Shown here: positions 16,056 to 24,649 of the stretch, in pieces
How the letters are laid out: every line of letters begins with the position of its first letter
How positions within the stretch are numbered: position 1 is the stretch's first letter
From: Gammaproteobacteria bacterium
GTDB taxonomy: Bacteria > Pseudomonadota > Gammaproteobacteria > UBA6186 > Azoamicaceae
Direction of reading: 5' to 3'
Length of the DNA stretch: 41,378 bases
Assembly: GCA_020054325.1 (NCBI GenBank)
Contig: JAGVLG010000007.1
Span: 1-41,378 of the forward strand
Position numbers and translations under genes: made by a program
Notes under the pieces: generated by a model
What the model saw: the letters and a program-made list of their open reading frames with translations, nothing else
Database searches by the model: none
What the model was told of the DNA's origin: nothing

Positions 16056-16550
16056 TTAAATCCACTTGCTTGCAAAATATGCAGCGGTTAGTAATAAAAC
16101 TCCAACTAATGTTCGGGTTGCGACTACATCATTACGCCATCCGAAGCGATGACAGCCGTAAAGCAAGGTTGCAAATAGGAACCATGCTAAAGAGCATAAT
16201 ATTAGTTTAGACACTTGAATAGTTTTTAGCACATTGGGTAGGAATATAAACGCACCAATGAAAGATAAGCTTAAAAAAACAAATCCAGCCCACAGTACTT
16301 TAAATAATGCTTGCTGCATAGTTTCGACTGGGGGTAGCAATCTTAAAATAGGGAAGGTGCTTAAAGGATATTGTTTTAAGACATAATTTTGCACGCTAAT
16401 TACCGTAGCTTGGAGTGCGGCAAGGCATAAAATAGCGCAGGCTACCAGTGAAATTAGGATATGACTGAAGCTGGCCGAATAGTAATGAGCCAAAACTACT
16501 AGTAAAACTAGACCTAGAAAAAATGTTGCATAAAGCTTAAAATGTTGCAT
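16056..16550 (-). CDS. ypjD: YpjD-like (CcsA/cytochrome c assembly family) membrane protein, shortened
   Basis: The C-terminal two-thirds matches YpjD: LPPVETMQQALFKVLWAGFVFLSLSF, LCSLAWFLFATLLYG and the end FGWRNDVVATRTLVGVLLLTAAYFASK. There are five predicted membrane helices. The family is usually about 265 residues, so roughly 100 N-terminal residues are lacking. There is no room for them, since the divergent ffh starts 84 bases away. The ORF has its own ATG and no internal disruption, so it may be a stable short form or a gene losing its N-terminus. It shares an operon with the CorC-type gene. Confidence 0.8.
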   Translation of the reverse strand: MQHFKLYATFFLGLVLLVVLAHYYSASFSHILISLVACAILCLAALQATVISVQNYVLKQYPLSTFPILRLLPPVETMQQALFKVLWAGFVFLSLSFIGAFIFLPNVLKTIQVSKLILCSLAWFLFATLLYGCHRFGWRNDVVATRTLVGVLLLTAAYFASKWI

Positions 16551-16633
16551 GCATTAATTTTATACGAATGTTAAGGCCGATGAAACATCCCAAGGCCATT
16601 TATATTGCCCTTTTAGTTAGTTAAGGTATTAAA

Positions 16634-18013
16634 ATGTTTGAAAATTTAACCGAACGCTTGAGTCGCACGCTACGTAATATTACTGGAATGGCTAAGCTCT
16701 CTGAAAGCAACATTCAAGAGCCATTAAAGGAAGTAAGGACTGCTTTGTTGGACGCAGATGTGGCGTTGCCGGTTGTTAATACTTTTATATCCAATATTAC
16801 TGCTAAGGCTATTGGCCAGACTATTGGTGATAAACTAACCCCAAGCCAATACTTCGTTAAATTGGTGAACGATGAGCTTGTAGCTTTAATGGGCGAGGCA
16901 AACCAAACTTTAAACCTGCAAGCGCAACCGCCAGTAGTAGTACTGGTTGCTGGTTTACAAGGTTCTGGTAAAACTACCAGTTGCGGTAAATTAGCAAAAT
17001 ACTTACAAGAACAACAAAAGAAAACAGTTATGTTGGTTAGTTGCGATGTATATCGTCCCGCAGCAATTCAGCAGCTTGAAACTGTAGCCTCCGCGGTTGG
17101 TGCTAGTTATTTTCCAAGCAATGCGCAACAAAAACCGACCGATATAGTGCGCGATGCAATTGCTGCTGCAAAAAAATCATATGCGGATGTATTAATTGTA
17201 GATACCGCAGGGCGCTTGCATGTTGATAATGAGATGATGCAAGAAGTGCAGCAATTGCATAAAGCATGTAATCCTACCGAAACTTTATTTGTAGTAGATA
17301 GCATGACTGGACAAGATGCTGCGAATACTGCAAAAGCATTTAACGATGCATTACCTTTAACTGGGGTGATTTTAACTAAGATAGATGGTGATGCACGCGG
17401 CGGCGCTGCATTATCCATTCGTCAAATTACTGGCAAACCAATTAAATTTTTAGGTGTTGGCGAAAAACTTGAAGCTCTAGAGCCGTTCCATCCAGATCGG
17501 ATTGCATCACGGATTTTAGGCATGGGTGATGTGCTATCACTTATTGAAGAAATTGAGCGCAAAGTAGATAAAGAAAAGGCAGAAAAACTTAGTAAAAAAA
17601 TTATTAAAGGCCAAGGGTTTGATTTAAATGATCTGCGTGAACAATTAAAACAAATGTCTAACATGGGTGGTATCGCCGGTATGTTGGACAAAATGCCAGG
17701 TATGGGAGCCTTACCTGCTGAATTAAAAAATCAAGCAATGCACGATAAACAATTTAAACGCATGATTAGCATTATTGATTCTATGACGCCTAAAGAGCGG
17801 GCTCGTCCGGCATTAATACAAGGCTCACGCAAACGCCGCATTGCAAATGGCTCTGGCACACAAATTCAGGATGTTAATAAAGTGTTAAAACAACATGAGC
17901 AAATGCAAAAAATGTTGAAGAAAGTCTCTAGTAAGGGCGGTATGATGAAGATGATGCGAGGCTTACAAGGTATGCTGCCACCCGGAGCAATGCCACCAGG
18001 TGGGTTCAAGTAA
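16634..18013 (+). CDS. ffh: Signal recognition particle GTPase Ffh
   Basis: Ffh binds 4.5S RNA and signal sequences of nascent membrane proteins and docks with FtsY. Order of domains: N-domain helices (1-90), the GTPase G-domain with GLQGSGKTT near 107, DTAGRLHVDNEMM near 190 and TKIDGDARGGAALS near 248, then the methionine-rich M domain (about 300-455) ending MLPPGAMPPGG. At 459 residues it is full length. AAGG precedes the ATG. It is divergent from ypjD and upstream of the rpsP operon, with one unknown minus-strand gene between. Confidence 0.97.
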   Translation: MFENLTERLSRTLRNITGMAKLSESNIQEPLKEVRTALLDADVALPVVNTFISNITAKAIGQTIGDKLTPSQYFVKLVNDELVALMGEANQTLNLQAQPPVVVLVAGLQGSGKTTSCGKLAKYLQEQQKKTVMLVSCDVYRPAAIQQLETVASAVGASYFPSNAQQKPTDIVRDAIAAAKKSYADVLIVDTAGRLHVDNEMMQEVQQLHKACNPTETLFVVDSMTGQDAANTAKAFNDALPLTGVILTKIDGDARGGAALSIRQITGKPIKFLGVGEKLEALEPFHPDRIASRILGMGDVLSLIEEIERKVDKEKAEKLSKKIIKGQGFDLNDLREQLKQMSNMGGIAGMLDKMPGMGALPAELKNQAMHDKQFKRMISIIDSMTPKERARPALIQGSRKRRIANGSGTQIQDVNKVLKQHEQMQKMLKKVSSKGGMMKMMRGLQGMLPPGAMPPGGFK

Positions 18014-18015
18014 TA

Positions 18016-18531
18016 TTAAACAACGCTCAAGTTACGTTTATGCCCTGTGGATTCCATGGGTTGCTGCTTTGGTAATGCAGTGTTTCTCAATGCTGTAATA
18101 TCTGTGTTGTTGAGAATATTTTCAAGTATTTGCAATTCAGCTTTAGCTACAAATTTAATATTGCGACGATTAATTTCATTAGCAGTAACAGCATCTGCTG
18201 TGCCTTTGTTAATCGACTCTACCGCATACGTTACGCTTGCTAAGGTTTGCGGTATGAGAACATTGAAGTATTCGTTAAGTATTGCTTGTTCTAAAGGCTC
18301 CGAAAGTTGTTTAAGTCCCCAAAGTTCAGCGCATGTTTGCAAAGATATTTGTACATTAGAATCATTTGCGGCAAAGTTTTCCTTTATGCTCTTGGTTATA
18401 AATTCGAGCATACCTTTTAGGTTATTTGGGTAATCTGCCAGTAAGCTTCTAATACAACTAATTTGAGATTGATCATAACTCTGGCCGTCTTGAACTATTA
18501 ACGCTAGAATTTCTGCAGTTGAAACTGGCAT
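18016..18531 (-). CDS. Uncharacterised helical protein between ffh and rpsP
   Basis: I do not recognise the family. From the ATG at 18531, which has AAGGAAT at a good distance, the protein is 171 residues; an upstream ATG would add 21 residues without a ribosome site. It is predicted mostly alpha-helical and soluble, with leucine-rich segments (AEILALIVQDGQSYD, LLADYPNNLKGMLEFI, ELQILENILNN). There is no signal peptide, membrane segment or obvious catalytic motif. It is convergent with ffh (stop codons two bases apart) and divergent from rpsP. The real-gene call rests on its length, ribosome site and placement. Confidence 0.65.
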   Translation of the reverse strand: MPVSTAEILALIVQDGQSYDQSQISCIRSLLADYPNNLKGMLEFITKSIKENFAANDSNVQISLQTCAELWGLKQLSEPLEQAILNEYFNVLIPQTLASVTYAVESINKGTADAVTANEINRRNIKFVAKAELQILENILNNTDITALRNTALPKQQPMESTGHKRNLSVV

Positions 18532-18654
18532 ATTAGTTATTCCTTTTTTACTTATAAGTTGCAGCATTGTATCAAAGTGAGTTGCTAAACACAATATGCG
18601 TAGCTACACGTTGTCATGCCCCATACTCCTAATTAACACTAATTAACATACCCA

Positions 18655-18683
18655 TTGAACTCCAGCAATTATTAGCGTACAAT
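18655..18683 (+). promoter_or_regulatory. Promoter of the rpsP-rimM-trmD-rplS operon
   Basis: TTGAAC (18655-18660), exactly 17 bases, TACAAT (18678-18683). The leader would be about 70 bases and contains a small inverted repeat, CTATCT-TATTTATT-AGATAG, around 18701-18720, which may serve in growth-rate or translational control. Confidence 0.65.
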
Positions 18684-18758
18684 TCTGGCTCTTTAGGTGT
18701 CTATCTTATTTATTAGATAGTTAGCTTTATTATTAAGTAGATTGAGGATAATCAACCA

Positions 18759-19016
18759 ATGGTTGTAATAAGATTAGCAAGGGGCGGTTCCAAAAAGCGT
18801 CCATTTTATCACATCGTGGCAGCTGATAAGCGTAAATCGCGTGATGGCAAATATTTAGAGCGTCTTGGATATTTCAACCCATTAGCAACTCCAGCAGAAG
18901 TGAAGTTGTTAATTGAGCGTGACAAGGTTACCTCATGGGTAGCGAAGGGCGCACAATTATCAGATAAAATGCACTCTTTATTGAAAGAGTGGGATAAACA
19001 AGTATCGGCTGCTTAA
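18759..19016 (+). CDS. rpsP: 30S ribosomal protein S16
   Basis: S16 binds 16S rRNA early in small-subunit assembly. The N-terminus [20 protein letters not shown] and the block [14 protein letters not shown] are diagnostic. Length 85 is normal. A TTGAGGAT sequence upstream provides the ribosome site. It is the first gene of the rpsP-rimM-trmD-rplS operon; the rimM start follows its stop at once. Confidence 0.97.
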   Translation: MVVIRLARGGSKKRPFYHIVAADKRKSRDGKYLERLGYFNPLATPAEVKLLIERDKVTSWVAKGAQLSDKMHSLLKEWDKQVSAA

Positions 19017-19526
19017 TTGAAAGACCAAGCACCGGTAATTGTTGGAACTATAGGGGCACCGCATGGGGTGCGTGGTTGGGTACGGATTAACTCCTTTACT
19101 GAACCAGCAGACAATTTATTTGCTTATCCGCTCTTAATGGCGCATGGTAATGGTTGGCAGCCTGTAGAAATTGAGCAAGTCCAGCAACGTGGTGCGGGGT
19201 TTATAGCCAAGATTGTTGGGATAGAAGATCGCGATCAGGCGGCTTTAATCACCAACTTGAAATTGGCTGTGTTGCGTGAAGACTTGCCAGATTTAGAGGA
19301 TGAAAATTACTGGACCGATGTTATTGGCCTAGAGGTTTATAACGAAGCTGGTATTCTCCTTGGTAAAGTTGATGATATATTTGAGACTGGCGCGAATGCG
19401 GTGCTAGTTGTGAAAAATGTGGGTACAGGTAAAGAGCATTTGATCCCTTACGTACCAGACATGTATGTGCAGGAAATTGATATACCTGCGGGCACAGTGC
19501 GTGTAACTTGGGATCCGGAGTTTTAG
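19017..19526 (+). CDS. rimM: Ribosome maturation factor RimM
   Basis: RimM helps mature the 3' domain of 16S rRNA and binds S19. The N-terminal beta-barrel starts with [18 protein letters not shown]; the C-terminal PRC-barrel-like domain contains [15 protein letters not shown] and [11 protein letters not shown]. Length 169 is normal. The start is TTG immediately after the rpsP stop; no better ATG is available. trmD begins two bases after its stop. Confidence 0.95.
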   Translation: MKDQAPVIVGTIGAPHGVRGWVRINSFTEPADNLFAYPLLMAHGNGWQPVEIEQVQQRGAGFIAKIVGIEDRDQAALITNLKLAVLREDLPDLEDENYWTDVIGLEVYNEAGILLGKVDDIFETGANAVLVVKNVGTGKEHLIPYVPDMYVQEIDIPAGTVRVTWDPEF

Positions 19527-19528
19527 AA

Positions 19529-20230
19529 ATGTGGTGTGGGGTAGTTACGCTATTTCCGGAGATGTTTAAAGCGTTAACGGATTATGGGGTAACTGGTAGG
19601 GCAGTGGAACAGAAGTTGTTGCAACTTGCCTTGCAAAATCCGCGGGATTTTGCCACCGATATCCATAGAACAGTTGATGATCGCCCATATGGGGGTGGTC
19701 CTGGGATGGTGATGAAGGTAGCACCGTTGCGTGATGCGATAAATGCATTACGACAACAAGCTAGTGCTAAACCAAAAGTAATTGCGTTATCGCCGCAGGG
19801 CCACAAAGTTGTACAACGTGATATACAAGAGTTAGTGCGCAATGAAACGCATCTGATTTTTGTAGCTGGTAGATATGAAGGTATTGATCAGCGTTTGTAC
19901 GATCTAGAGGTAGACCTGGAATGGTCCATTGGCGACTATGTGATTAGTGGCGGTGAACTTGCAGCAATGGTAATCATTGACGCTATAGCCCGCATGATAC
20001 CTGGTGTACTAGGGCATGCGGCTTCCGCCCACCAAGATTCCTTTATGGATGGCTTGTTAGATTGTCCGCATTATACGCGGCCAGAAGAGATAGCTGGTTT
20101 AAAAGTACCAGAAGTTTTATTGAGTGGCGATCATGCGCGTATTGCGCAATGGCGCAAAGAACAACAGGTGGCTCGTACTAAGGCGCGGCGCCCGGATTTA
20201 TTAGAGATATTGAACGAGGAGAGCGATTAA
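19529..20230 (+). CDS. trmD: tRNA (guanine37-N1)-methyltransferase
   Basis: TrmD methylates G37 of tRNAs reading CNN codons with SAM, preventing +1 frameshifting. The start at 19529 ([13 protein letters not shown]) has GGAG about 9 bases before it; a frame open to 19508 adds only seven residues with no ribosome site. The trefoil-knot SAM site is visible in [28 protein letters not shown] and the HYTRPEE region. Length 233 is slightly short but complete. Its stop directly abuts the rplS ATG. Confidence 0.97.
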   Translation: MWCGVVTLFPEMFKALTDYGVTGRAVEQKLLQLALQNPRDFATDIHRTVDDRPYGGGPGMVMKVAPLRDAINALRQQASAKPKVIALSPQGHKVVQRDIQELVRNETHLIFVAGRYEGIDQRLYDLEVDLEWSIGDYVISGGELAAMVIIDAIARMIPGVLGHAASAHQDSFMDGLLDCPHYTRPEEIAGLKVPEVLLSGDHARIAQWRKEQQVARTKARRPDLLEILNEESD

Positions 20231-20650
20231 ATGACCATTAACACCATAATTCATGAAATTGAAGCGGAACAAGTTAAAAAAGATGTACCGGCTTTTGCTC
20301 CTGGTGATTTGGTAGTGGTACAAGTTGAAGTAAAAGAAGGTAACCGTACTAGATTGCAAGCATTTGAAGGCGTAGTTATTGCTAAGCGTAATCGTGGTTT
20401 AAATTCTGCTTTCACAGTACGCAAAATATCTCATGGTGAAGGAGTTGAGCGTGTATTCCAAACTCATAGCCCATCTGTAAAAGCTATTGAAGTTAAACGT
20501 CGCGGCCAAGTACGCAAAGCTAAGTTGTATTATCTACGTGATCTATCTGGTAAATCAGCACGTATTAAAGAAAAGTTAACTAATAAAAATAAAAACATGG
20601 CAGCTGTTATAGCGACTGAAAGCGCGCCAGAAGATAACAACGCAGAATAG
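20231..20650 (+). CDS. rplS: 50S ribosomal protein L19
   Basis: L19 lies at the subunit interface. Typical motifs are [43 protein letters not shown] and [10 protein letters not shown]. The family is about 115 residues; this copy has an extra tail of about 20 polar residues after the [18 protein letters not shown] block. It is the last gene of the operon, followed by a structured intergenic region. Confidence 0.97.
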   Translation: MTINTIIHEIEAEQVKKDVPAFAPGDLVVVQVEVKEGNRTRLQAFEGVVIAKRNRGLNSAFTVRKISHGEGVERVFQTHSPSVKAIEVKRRGQVRKAKLYYLRDLSGKSARIKEKLTNKNKNMAAVIATESAPEDNNAE

Positions 20651-20657
20651 TTTTTAA

Positions 20658-20741
20658 GCTATGGGTGAATCCAAAGCCGATCCCTTATACATGCACCGTG
20701 TAGAGAAGTGTATAAGGCATCGCAACGACAATACCCATAGC
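20658..20741 (+). other. Long bipartite hairpin downstream of rplS, possible structured RNA
   Basis: An outer 9-bp stem, GCTATGGGT (20658-20666) with ACCCATAGC (20733-20741), encloses an internal loop of 11 and 10 bases. Inside it is a 14-position stem with one C-C mismatch, CGATCCCTTATACA (20678-20691) with TGTATAAGGCATCG (20709-20722), and a 17-base apical loop. No T tract follows, so it is not a standard terminator. It could be a processing signal, a 3' UTR-derived small RNA or a cis-element for dsbC. Confidence 0.5.
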
Positions 20742-20757
20742 AGTCTCAAATAAGTGT

Positions 20758-20774
20758 TCAGCGCAGAGCGCTGA
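20758..20774 (+). other. Short GC-rich hairpin in the dsbC leader
   Basis: TCAGCGC-AGA-GCGCTGA, a perfect 7-bp stem with a 3-base loop, ending 11 bases before the AAGGA ribosome site of dsbC. No T run follows it. Confidence 0.45.
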
Positions 20775-20796
20775 TATAGTAATCAAGGACGCTGCT

Positions 20797-21555
20797 ATGA
20801 AATATACTGTTATCGCTATCTCTCTTGCTATTTCTTTTTTAACTCCAGCATTTGTAAATGCTGCTGAAGTAAGTGCTGCAGAACGTAAAAAAGTACAACA
20901 ATCTCTCGATCAAATCTCTAAAGTTGCTGGTAAACCTTTAAAGGCGGATGCGATATCTACAACACCGGTACCTGGTTTATTACAAGTGACCTCTGATTAT
21001 TCTATATTCTATGTTTCAACTGATGGTAAATATGTAGTTTCAGGTGAAATGATTGACGTTGCTAAAGATCCTAAAGAATGGAGCATGACTGAGCAGGAAA
21101 TGCGTAAAGTGCGCAAGGCTGCAGTTGCGACTTTAAAAACCAAAGATATGATAATTTATCCAGCAACTGCTACTAAGATCGGTAGTGTGTATGTGTTTAC
21201 GGATATTGATTGTCATTTTTGTCGTAAATTGCAAGAAAGCATCAAGGATTATACTGACAAAGGTATAGAAGTGCGTTATTTAGCTTATCCAAGGGCAGGA
21301 TTAACGTCTAAAAGCTTTGAAAAATCTGTCTCAGTTTGGTGTGCAGCAGACAAGAATAAAGCTTATACGGCTGCAGTCGAAGGCAAGGATATTCCGGATA
21401 ATCAATGTAAAGATAATCCAGTAAAGTCTGACTTTGAATTAGGTTTGAAATTAGCAGTACGTGGCACACCAACGTTTATATTTGAAGATGGTAGGAAAGT
21501 TGCTGGTTTGATTAGCCCAGAAGATGCAGTAAAAATTATTAAGAACGAAACTTAA
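20797..21555 (+). CDS. dsbC: DsbC-like periplasmic disulfide isomerase
   Basis: A signal peptide (residues 1-22, ending VNA) exports the protein. An N-terminal cystatin-like dimerisation region (about 25-90) precedes a thioredoxin fold with active-site CHFC (139-142) in VYVFTDIDCHFCRKL, a second cysteine pair near 195-210 and the cis-proline motif RGTPTFIF. DsbC corrects wrong disulfides in the periplasm, kept reduced by DsbD. The usual active site is CGYC; histidine in place of glycine is unusual for DsbC. AAGGA lies before the ATG. The cysteine-rich PilX-like protein in this window could be a client. Confidence 0.9.
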   Translation: MKYTVIAISLAISFLTPAFVNAAEVSAAERKKVQQSLDQISKVAGKPLKADAISTTPVPGLLQVTSDYSIFYVSTDGKYVVSGEMIDVAKDPKEWSMTEQEMRKVRKAAVATLKTKDMIIYPATATKIGSVYVFTDIDCHFCRKLQESIKDYTDKGIEVRYLAYPRAGLTSKSFEKSVSVWCAADKNKAYTAAVEGKDIPDNQCKDNPVKSDFELGLKLAVRGTPTFIFEDGRKVAGLISPEDAVKIIKNET

Positions 21556-23187
21556 TCACATGCCACTATAATTGGGACCGCCACCTCCCTCAGGTGGCAC
21601 CCAAGTTATATTCTGGGTTGGATCCTTAACGTCGCAAGCCTTACAGTGTAAACAATTTTGGGCATTAATTTGTAAATATGCCTGATCATTGCGTTGTAAA
21701 ATTTCATAGACACCAGCAGGGCAATAACGTTGCTCTGGTGCTGCGTAAACCTTCCAATTAATATTTATAGCAACAGCAGGATCTTTCAAAAGTAAATGTG
21801 GAGGTTGATTTTCTTCATGATTAACGTTTGATCGATCTAGTGAAGTCATACGATCAAAACTAATTACATTATCATAGCGCGGATAATTAATTGGTTTAAA
21901 ATTTGTTGCTGGTTTTAATTGTAAATGATCCGCATGATTACGTAAGGTCCATGGCGCTTTGCCGCGCAAAATATACGTATCCAAAGCAGAATATGCTAAA
22001 CCAAACCATAATCCCTTATGAAAAGCCGGGCGAATATTGCGTACTGCTTGTAATTCTTTCGCAATCCAAGAGTTATGGATCGCTGCAGTATATAAGGTTA
22101 GCTCAGCAGGAGCACTGTCCTTTTGTAAGGCTGTAAAAACATTCTCTGCAGCTAGCATGCCAGACTTAATTGCAGTATGGATCCCTTTAATTTTTGGTAC
22201 GTTTACGAATCCTGCAGCGCAGCCAACTAATAAACCACCAGGAAAGGTAAGTTTAGGAATTGATTGCCAACCACCTTCATTAATAACTCGTGCCCCGTAT
22301 TCAATACAACGACCACTGCTTAGCATTTTACGAATACTAGGGTGTTGTTTAAAACGCTGCATTTCAGCATATGGATTTAAATATGGATTTTGATAATCTA
22401 AGCCTACTACCAATCCGATAGCAACAATATTTGGATCTAGATGATATATAAAGCCACCGCCAAAAGTTGCACTATCTAATGGCCAGCCTACAGAATGAAT
22501 TACAGTACCAGACTTGTGTTGCGTTTCAGGAATTTCCCACAATTCTTTAATGCCTAAACCATATGTTTGTGGATCTGAATTTTGTTGCAGATCATAATGC
22601 TTAATTAACATTTTTGTTAGTGAACCGCGACTACCTTCAGCACAAATAGTATATTTCGCTAGAATATTAATGCCAGGTTGGTAGTGTTTGGTTTTCATGC
22701 CATTTTTATCGATACCCATGGCCCCAGTTTTAACCCCTATAACTCTGTTCTGCGCATCATATATTGGCTCAATTGCTGCAAATCCTGGAAAAATTTGTAC
22801 CCCTAGTTGCTCAGCCTGTACAGCTAACCATTTGCAGAGAGCACCAAGACTAATTACGTAGTTACCGTGATTTCGCATTTGTGGTGGGGTTGGCAATTTA
22901 TAATGGTGTTGTCTAGTTAAAAACCAAAACGCATCGCTTGTAACCTTAGTATTTAATGGCGCGCCCAATTTTTGCCAATCTGGAATTAATTCGTTTAAAG
23001 AACGTGGCTCTAATACGGCACCTGCAATGATGTGCGATCCAACCGTAGATCCTTTTTCTAATACACATATATTTAGCTCGATATTATTGGTTTTTGTAAG
23101 CTGTGCTAAACGAATTGCACTAGCCAACCCTGCCGGCCCCGCACCAATGATAATGACATCTACGGACATTGTTTCGTGTTGTTCCAT
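21556..23187 (-). CDS. Electron transfer flavoprotein-ubiquinone oxidoreductase
   Basis: ETF-QO passes electrons from reduced ETF to ubiquinone in the inner membrane. The FAD site is at the N-terminus (VIIIGAGPAGLASAIRLAQ). The family segment VIHSVGWPLDSATFGGGFIYH is central. The C-terminal 4Fe-4S cluster cysteines appear as CPAGVYE and CLHCKACDVKDP, ending VPPEGGGGPNYSGM. Length 543 is normal. An internal ATG at codon 7 is an alternative start. EtfA and EtfB are encoded 1.4 kb away on the same strand, separated by the opposite-strand aminopropyltransferase-like gene. Confidence 0.96.
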   Translation of the reverse strand: MEQHETMSVDVIIIGAGPAGLASAIRLAQLTKTNNIELNICVLEKGSTVGSHIIAGAVLEPRSLNELIPDWQKLGAPLNTKVTSDAFWFLTRQHHYKLPTPPQMRNHGNYVISLGALCKWLAVQAEQLGVQIFPGFAAIEPIYDAQNRVIGVKTGAMGIDKNGMKTKHYQPGINILAKYTICAEGSRGSLTKMLIKHYDLQQNSDPQTYGLGIKELWEIPETQHKSGTVIHSVGWPLDSATFGGGFIYHLDPNIVAIGLVVGLDYQNPYLNPYAEMQRFKQHPSIRKMLSSGRCIEYGARVINEGGWQSIPKLTFPGGLLVGCAAGFVNVPKIKGIHTAIKSGMLAAENVFTALQKDSAPAELTLYTAAIHNSWIAKELQAVRNIRPAFHKGLWFGLAYSALDTYILRGKAPWTLRNHADHLQLKPATNFKPINYPRYDNVISFDRMTSLDRSNVNHEENQPPHLLLKDPAVAININWKVYAAPEQRYCPAGVYEILQRNDQAYLQINAQNCLHCKACDVKDPTQNITWVPPEGGGGPNYSGM

Positions 23188-23224
23188 AAGCGCAGTTTAG
23201 CAGTTAGTGTTATATAATGAAACT

Positions 23225-24649
23225 ATGAATCAATATCTACTTTTAACGATTATACTTATCGAAGGGTTTGTAAGTATAGCAACTGAAATTATCACCATAC
23301 GCCAATTATTACCAGTAGTTGGTAATAGCGTCATGGTTACCAGTTTTATTATCGGAATATTTTTGCTGGCGTTAGCTTATGGCTACAAACGTGGCGGTAA
23401 ATATCAAAAAGATTTTGCTGCTATCTTAGCCAGAAATTTTATTGGCGCTAGTTTATTATTAGCATTTGGATTATCTTCCAATTTTATTACGATTTTTTTT
23501 AAATACACTTTACATTTAGTAAATGGCAATGATTTATCCGCCTTAGTTGCGTATTTAATTTTAATTACTGCACCTTTAGCGTATTTGCTTGGTCAAACAC
23601 TACCTCTTGCCATGAATCTAATTAACAATTCAGAACGTGCCAGCTCGATTGGCGGTAAAGTCTTACATTTGAGTACATTAGGATCATTCTTAGGATCGAT
23701 ATTAACTACTATCTTATTTATGAACTATCTTGGTGTTGCATGGACTATATTACTTAATAGCTTTTTATTAATAATTGCAGGATTAATTTTAAATCCGAAA
23801 ATAGCTAAAAATGAAGTTGCAATTTTTTCAATAATGCTAATACCTGGATTTTATTTTATAAATGCTCCGGTGACAGAAGATCCTGCATCATATAGTAACG
23901 CATATAGTAATTATAGAATTATTGATAATTTTACTAGCAGCGAAGGAAAAGTCGGTAAAATACTGGCTATTAATAATTCTGCTAGTTCTTTTTTAGAATA
24001 TGAAACTTTGGCTGGCGTAAAATATATCGAAGTTATTAAAGATATAATAAATAATCATCTGCAATTAAAAAAATCTGATATTTTAGTGTTGGGGGCAGGT
24101 GGCTTTTCTTTATCAGCTAACGATAACTCAGACAATAATTATATTTATGTTGACATTGATCCAGACTTACCAAAAGTTGCCCTTGGAAAATTTGTAACAG
24201 AAATTAAAGGTAAGTTTATTGCTGCGGATGCGCGTTCATATTTGCGTAAAGATTCGCAAAAATACGCAGTAATAGTTAGCGATGCTTTTAGTAGTAAGAC
24301 AGCAATTCCATCGCATCTAACAACCTTGGAGTACTTCAAAACAGTTGCTGCGCATTTAAAACAATCTGGAGTTGCAATTTTTAATGTAATATTAGATCCA
24401 CGCTTAGCAGATCCTTACTCGCAAAAAATTGATAATACCATTCGAGCAGCATTTTCAGGTTGTATGGTAATTCCAGTAAAATATGGTGCTCCAGTGAGCA
24501 ATGTAGTATATGTATGTAATAAACTAGAGCATAAGCGACAAACTGCTTTATATACCGATAATCTTAATAAAGTAAACATAGATTTGATTGGCTATAATGC
24601 GTTGATTAATTCTGGTACCGCTACAAATAAATCTGCTACCAACCCATAA
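23225..24649 (+). CDS. Membrane-fused spermidine-synthase-like protein
   Basis: The N-terminal half (to about residue 215) has six or seven hydrophobic segments with the motif EGFVSIATEIITIRQLLPVVGNS, typical of fused transporter/spermidine-synthase proteins. The C-terminal half (about 250-450) is a class I methyltransferase-like aminopropyltransferase fold: ILVLGAGGFSLSAND, YVDIDPDLPKVA and VIVSDAFSSKTAIPSHLTTLEYF. The catalytic aspartate would be in SDAFS. The product is often called SpeE-like, but activity is not shown for many membrane-fused members. I prefer the ATG at 23225 over a GTG six codons up. Its last 58 bases overlap the end of convergent etfA. Confidence 0.82.
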   Translation: MNQYLLLTIILIEGFVSIATEIITIRQLLPVVGNSVMVTSFIIGIFLLALAYGYKRGGKYQKDFAAILARNFIGASLLLAFGLSSNFITIFFKYTLHLVNGNDLSALVAYLILITAPLAYLLGQTLPLAMNLINNSERASSIGGKVLHLSTLGSFLGSILTTILFMNYLGVAWTILLNSFLLIIAGLILNPKIAKNEVAIFSIMLIPGFYFINAPVTEDPASYSNAYSNYRIIDNFTSSEGKVGKILAINNSASSFLEYETLAGVKYIEVIKDIINNHLQLKKSDILVLGAGGFSLSANDNSDNNYIYVDIDPDLPKVALGKFVTEIKGKFIAADARSYLRKDSQKYAVIVSDAFSSKTAIPSHLTTLEYFKTVAAHLKQSGVAIFNVILDPRLADPYSQKIDNTIRAAFSGCMVIPVKYGAPVSNVVYVCNKLEHKRQTALYTDNLNKVNIDLIGYNALINSGTATNKSATNP

